From NCBI GenBank assembly GCA_934699305.1, contig CAKUWM010000089.1:1-9540 (forward strand): a DNA stretch of 9,540 nt, read 5' to 3'. The stretch comes from an uncultured Saprospiraceae bacterium. Lineage in GTDB: Bacteria; Bacteroidota; Bacteroidia; Chitinophagales; Saprospiraceae. The notes under the pieces are model-generated. The model worked only from the letters and a program-made list of their open reading frames with translations. It ran no database searches and was not told where the DNA came from. This document shows, piece after piece, positions 8,010-9,540 of this stretch. Made by a program: the position numbers and the translations under genes. Within the stretch, counting starts at the first letter, position 1. Every line of letters begins with the position of its first letter.

Positions 8010-8453
8010 TTATTCACCCCATGGAGCAGTGCCTTCAACACTGATTCCCAATGAGCGTGCCGTTCCTGCAACCATTTTCATAGCGCTTTCAATAGAAAGT
8101 GCATTTAAATCCGGCATTTTATCTTCAGCAATCTGGCGAACCTGATCCCAAGTCACTTTACCGACTTTAGTACGGTTAGGTTCTGCAGAACCTTTCTTTG
8201 CACCTGATAACTCCATCAATTGAATAGATGCAGGAGCAGTTTTAATAACAAAGTCAAATGACTTATCCTTATATACCGTTATTAAAACAGGACAAACTTT
8301 CCCCATTTTATCTTGGGTCTCAGCGTTAAAACGCTTACAGAATTCCATGATATTAACCCCTTTTGCACCTAATGCAGGTCCAACAGGAGGCGCGGGATTG
8401 GCTTGACCGCCTTTAACTTGCAATTTAATCTTTACTTCTACCTCTTTTGCCAT
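8010..8453 (-). CDS. rplK: 50S ribosomal protein L11
   Basis: L11 binds the 23S rRNA GTPase-associated region (around helices 43-44) at the base of the stalk. It is part of the thiostrepton target site and of the stringent-response trigger. The 147-residue protein is close to the family length (E. coli 142). The N-terminal domain carries the proline-rich signature QANPAPPVGPALGAKGVNI (residues 17-35, with the switch prolines P22 and P23). The C-terminal rRNA-binding domain ends with GTARSLGISVEG, also diagnostic. The ATG at 8453 yields MAKEVEVKIKLQV, a standard start, with an A/T-rich leader and no Shine-Dalgarno. The gene lies 47 bases after nusG and 67 bases before rplA. The nusG-rplK gap contains a small hairpin that could be an L1-binding control site by analogy with the E. 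coli rplKA leader. Confidence 0.99.
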   Translation of the reverse strand: MAKEVEVKIKLQVKGGQANPAPPVGPALGAKGVNIMEFCKRFNAETQDKMGKVCPVLITVYKDKSFDFVIKTAPASIQLMELSGAKKGSAEPNRTKVGKVTWDQVRQIAEDKMPDLNALSIESAMKMVAGTARSLGISVEGTAPWGE

Positions 8454-8479
8454 AATATTAGTTTAATTTATGTTGTTGT

Positions 8480-8493
8480 GACAGACTGCTGTC
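8480..8493 (-). repeat. Small inverted repeat in nusG-rplK gap (possible L1 control site)
   Basis: GACAG (8480-8484) and CTGTC (8489-8493) pair around a four-base loop in the 47-base gap before rplK, 26 bases upstream of its ATG. In E. coli, L1 represses translation of rplK-rplA by binding a hairpin in this leader that mimics its rRNA site. Position alone suggests the analogy; I did not identify the L1-specific internal-loop bases, so the assignment is weak. Confidence 0.25.
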
Positions 8494-8500
8494 TTATGCA

Positions 8501-9070
8501 TTATTTTTTTTCTACCTGTATAAAGTTAAGTTCAACTTCTGCTCCTCGACCAAAAATCTTAACGATAACCTTTAATTTCTTCTTCTCTTCGTTAACCTCT
8601 TTAATATCTCCAACAAAATCATTGAATGGTCCATCAATAATTCTAACCGTTTCTCCCACAATAAATGGTTCAAGCATAGCCTCATCCATATCTTGCGATT
8701 CATCAATTTTACCTAAGAGTCTATTGGCTTCGACATCTTGCATTGGTATAGGCTTCTGTCCACCTAAGAAGTGTATCACATTCGGAATGTTATTGATAGC
8801 TTGAATAATTTCTCCGGAAAGTTTCTTTGATACGGCTTCTACTAAAATATATCCACCTAAAATATTACGTTCGCGAATTACTTTCTTACCTTTTTCAATT
8901 TTATAAACTTTCTCCGTTGGGACGACAACTTGTGTTACAATTTGTTGCCAACCGGAACGTAGCAATTCCAGATCAATAGCTTCCTTAGCTTTTTTCTCCT
9001 TACCACTTATAACCCTAAGTGAATACCACTTACGGTCATTAGGTATGGTTACTTCAAGATTATCAGACAT
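8501..9070 (-). CDS. nusG: Transcription termination/antitermination protein NusG
   Basis: NusG is the universal (Spt5-like) elongation factor. Its N-terminal NGN domain binds the RNA polymerase clamp and its C-terminal KOW domain contacts Rho or ribosomal protein S10. The protein has 189 residues (E. coli 181). The NGN domain starts at the conserved KWYSLRV (residues 14-20) and includes ERNILGGYILV (67-77) and the IPNVIHFLGG segment (95-104). An acidic linker (DESQDMDEAM, about 123-132) leads to the KOW domain at about 136-189, with the typical GETVRIIDGPFNDFVGDI core. The start at 9070 adds a short 13-residue tail before the NGN domain, which is plausible. It lies 3 bases after the secE stop, so the two are almost certainly one transcriptional unit. 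It is a housekeeping NusG, not a specialised paralogue such as RfaH or UpxY, judging by context next to secE and rplK. Confidence 0.98.
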   Translation of the reverse strand: MSDNLEVTIPNDRKWYSLRVISGKEKKAKEAIDLELLRSGWQQIVTQVVVPTEKVYKIEKGKKVIRERNILGGYILVEAVSKKLSGEIIQAINNIPNVIHFLGGQKPIPMQDVEANRLLGKIDESQDMDEAMLEPFIVGETVRIIDGPFNDFVGDIKEVNEEKKKLKVIVKIFGRGAEVELNFIQVEKK

Positions 9071-9073
9071 CGA

Positions 9074-9265
9074 TTATTTAATTTTATAGATAAAATCAAC
9101 TAATTTATTCACGGTACCATCCATACCAAAGATAAATAAAGTCAAAATCAACATACCAATAATTGTTGCTACTGTACTTCCCATTAAAGAAACACGATCA
9201 GGCCATTCGACTTTGTGCATTAATTCATCGTATGAATCTTTAATATAAGATATTATTTTATCCAT
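9074..9265 (-). CDS. secE: Preprotein translocase subunit SecE
   Basis: SecE is the small clamp subunit of the SecYEG protein-conducting channel in the inner membrane. From the ATG at 9265 the product is 63 residues. It has an amphipathic N-terminal helix with the conserved VEWP motif (residues 19-22) and one transmembrane segment at about 27-47, then a short tail. This is the minimal single-span form found in most bacteria; E. coli SecE is longer, with three spans. The reading frame stays open further upstream to 9370, but that extension would translate through tRNA-Trp, so those residues are not real. After tRNA removal the leader would be only about 13 bases, with no Shine-Dalgarno. The neighbours tRNA-Trp upstream and nusG downstream are the usual context for secE. 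Confidence 0.96.
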   Translation of the reverse strand: MDKIISYIKDSYDELMHKVEWPDRVSLMGSTVATIIGMLILTLFIFGMDGTVNKLVDFIYKIK

Positions 9266-9278
9266 ATTTCTTTGTTTG

Positions 9279-9351
<73 letters not shown>

Positions 9352-9358
9352 AATTAAG

Positions 9359-9396
9359 CGACATAAGCACTCCAATGTTTGAAGTGCTTTATGTCG
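9359..9396 (-). repeat. Strong hairpin between tuf and tRNA-Trp
   Basis: Arms at 9359-9371 and 9383-9396 pair over 13 bp with one bulged base. On the transcribed minus strand the stem extends through a U-G wobble and three more pairs to a three-base ACA loop, so nearly the whole 38 bases are structured. It begins 19 bases after the tuf stop codon and ends 7 bases before the mature tRNA 5' end. No T-run follows, so it is not a standard intrinsic terminator. It would form a protective 3' hairpin on tuf mRNA once RNase P cuts at the tRNA 5' end; that role is inferred. Confidence 0.6.
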
Positions 9397-9415
9397 TAAT
9401 TATTCTAATAAATTA

Positions 9416-9540
9416 TTATTCAATAATCTCAGTAACCTGACCGGCACCTACGGTACGTCCACCTTCACGGATTGCGAAACGAAGACCTTTTTCCATAGCT
9501 ATTGTGCTCAATAAAGTTACTTCAAGTGAAATATTTTCAC
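9416..9540 (-). CDS. tuf: Elongation factor Tu, C-terminal end, cut by window edge
   Basis: EF-Tu is the GTPase that carries aminoacyl-tRNA to the ribosomal A site. Only the last 40 codons and the TAA stop (9416-9418) are in the window. They encode the end of domain 3, including the highly conserved RFAIREGGRTVGAGQVTEIIE C-terminus, preceded by ENISLEVTLLSTIAMEKGL. This tail and the position upstream of tRNA-Trp and secE identify tuf unambiguously. The GTPase domain and start lie outside the window. The gene is followed by a strong hairpin and then tRNA-Trp. EF-Tu's partners, the L7/L12 stalk and L11, are encoded further along the same strand. Confidence 0.97.
   Translation of the reverse strand, partial: ENISLEVTLLSTIAMEKGLRFAIREGGRTVGAGQVTEIIE

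Noticed and set aside
8403..8804. 133-codon plus-strand open frame
   Set aside because: It runs antisense across the end of nusG and the start of rplK; its Ser/Thr/Ile-rich composition is typical of the complement of real coding sequence.

Overview
This window is a conserved core transcription/translation cluster from a Bacteroidota bacterium. Every gene lies on the minus strand, so reading from high to low coordinates the order is tuf (3' end only) - tRNA-Trp - secE - nusG - rplK - rplA - rplJ - rplL - rpoB - rpoC (5' part only). The assignment rests on three things. The gene order has a single tRNA-Trp between tuf and secE. The start codons are preceded by A/T-rich leaders with no Shine-Dalgarno sequence. 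The protein sequences also look like this phylum (63-residue single-span SecE, 1273-residue RpoB with a large insertion near residues 905-1025). I cannot place it below phylum with confidence; a Chitinophagales/Sphingobacteriales-like lineage is only an impression. The DNA is AT-rich.

Layout. 9416-9540 holds the last 40 codons of EF-Tu. A strong hairpin (9359-9396) separates it from tRNA-Trp (9279-9351, anticodon CCA, no encoded CCA tail). secE (9074-9265) and nusG (8501-9070) are 3 bases apart. After them come the ribosomal stalk and L1-arm genes: rplK (8010-8453), rplA (7250-7942), rplJ (6700-7227) and rplL (6221-6601). A 237-base gap (5984-6220) with three inverted repeats separates rplL from rpoB (2162-5983). 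A 75-base gap leads to rpoC (1-2086), which runs off the left edge after 695 codons.

How the genes work together. EF-Tu delivers aminoacyl-tRNA. L11, L10 and L7/L12 form the GTPase-associated centre and stalk that EF-Tu and other factors contact, and L1 forms the E-site arm. RpoB and RpoC build the RNA polymerase active site, and NusG is the elongation factor that binds that polymerase and links it to ribosomes. SecE is the small essential subunit of the SecYEG translocon and is commonly co-transcribed with nusG. All genes point the same way with short gaps, and I found no convincing intrinsic terminator with a U-tract, so one long transcript with internal processing or attenuation points is the most economical reading.

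I see no mobile element, CRISPR array, broken gene or undescribed system here. The points worth a second look are RNA-level: the structured rplL-rpoB spacer, the hairpin just upstream of tRNA-Trp, two small inverted repeats flanking rplK, and two start-codon choices (rplA and secE) that automatic annotation could get wrong.
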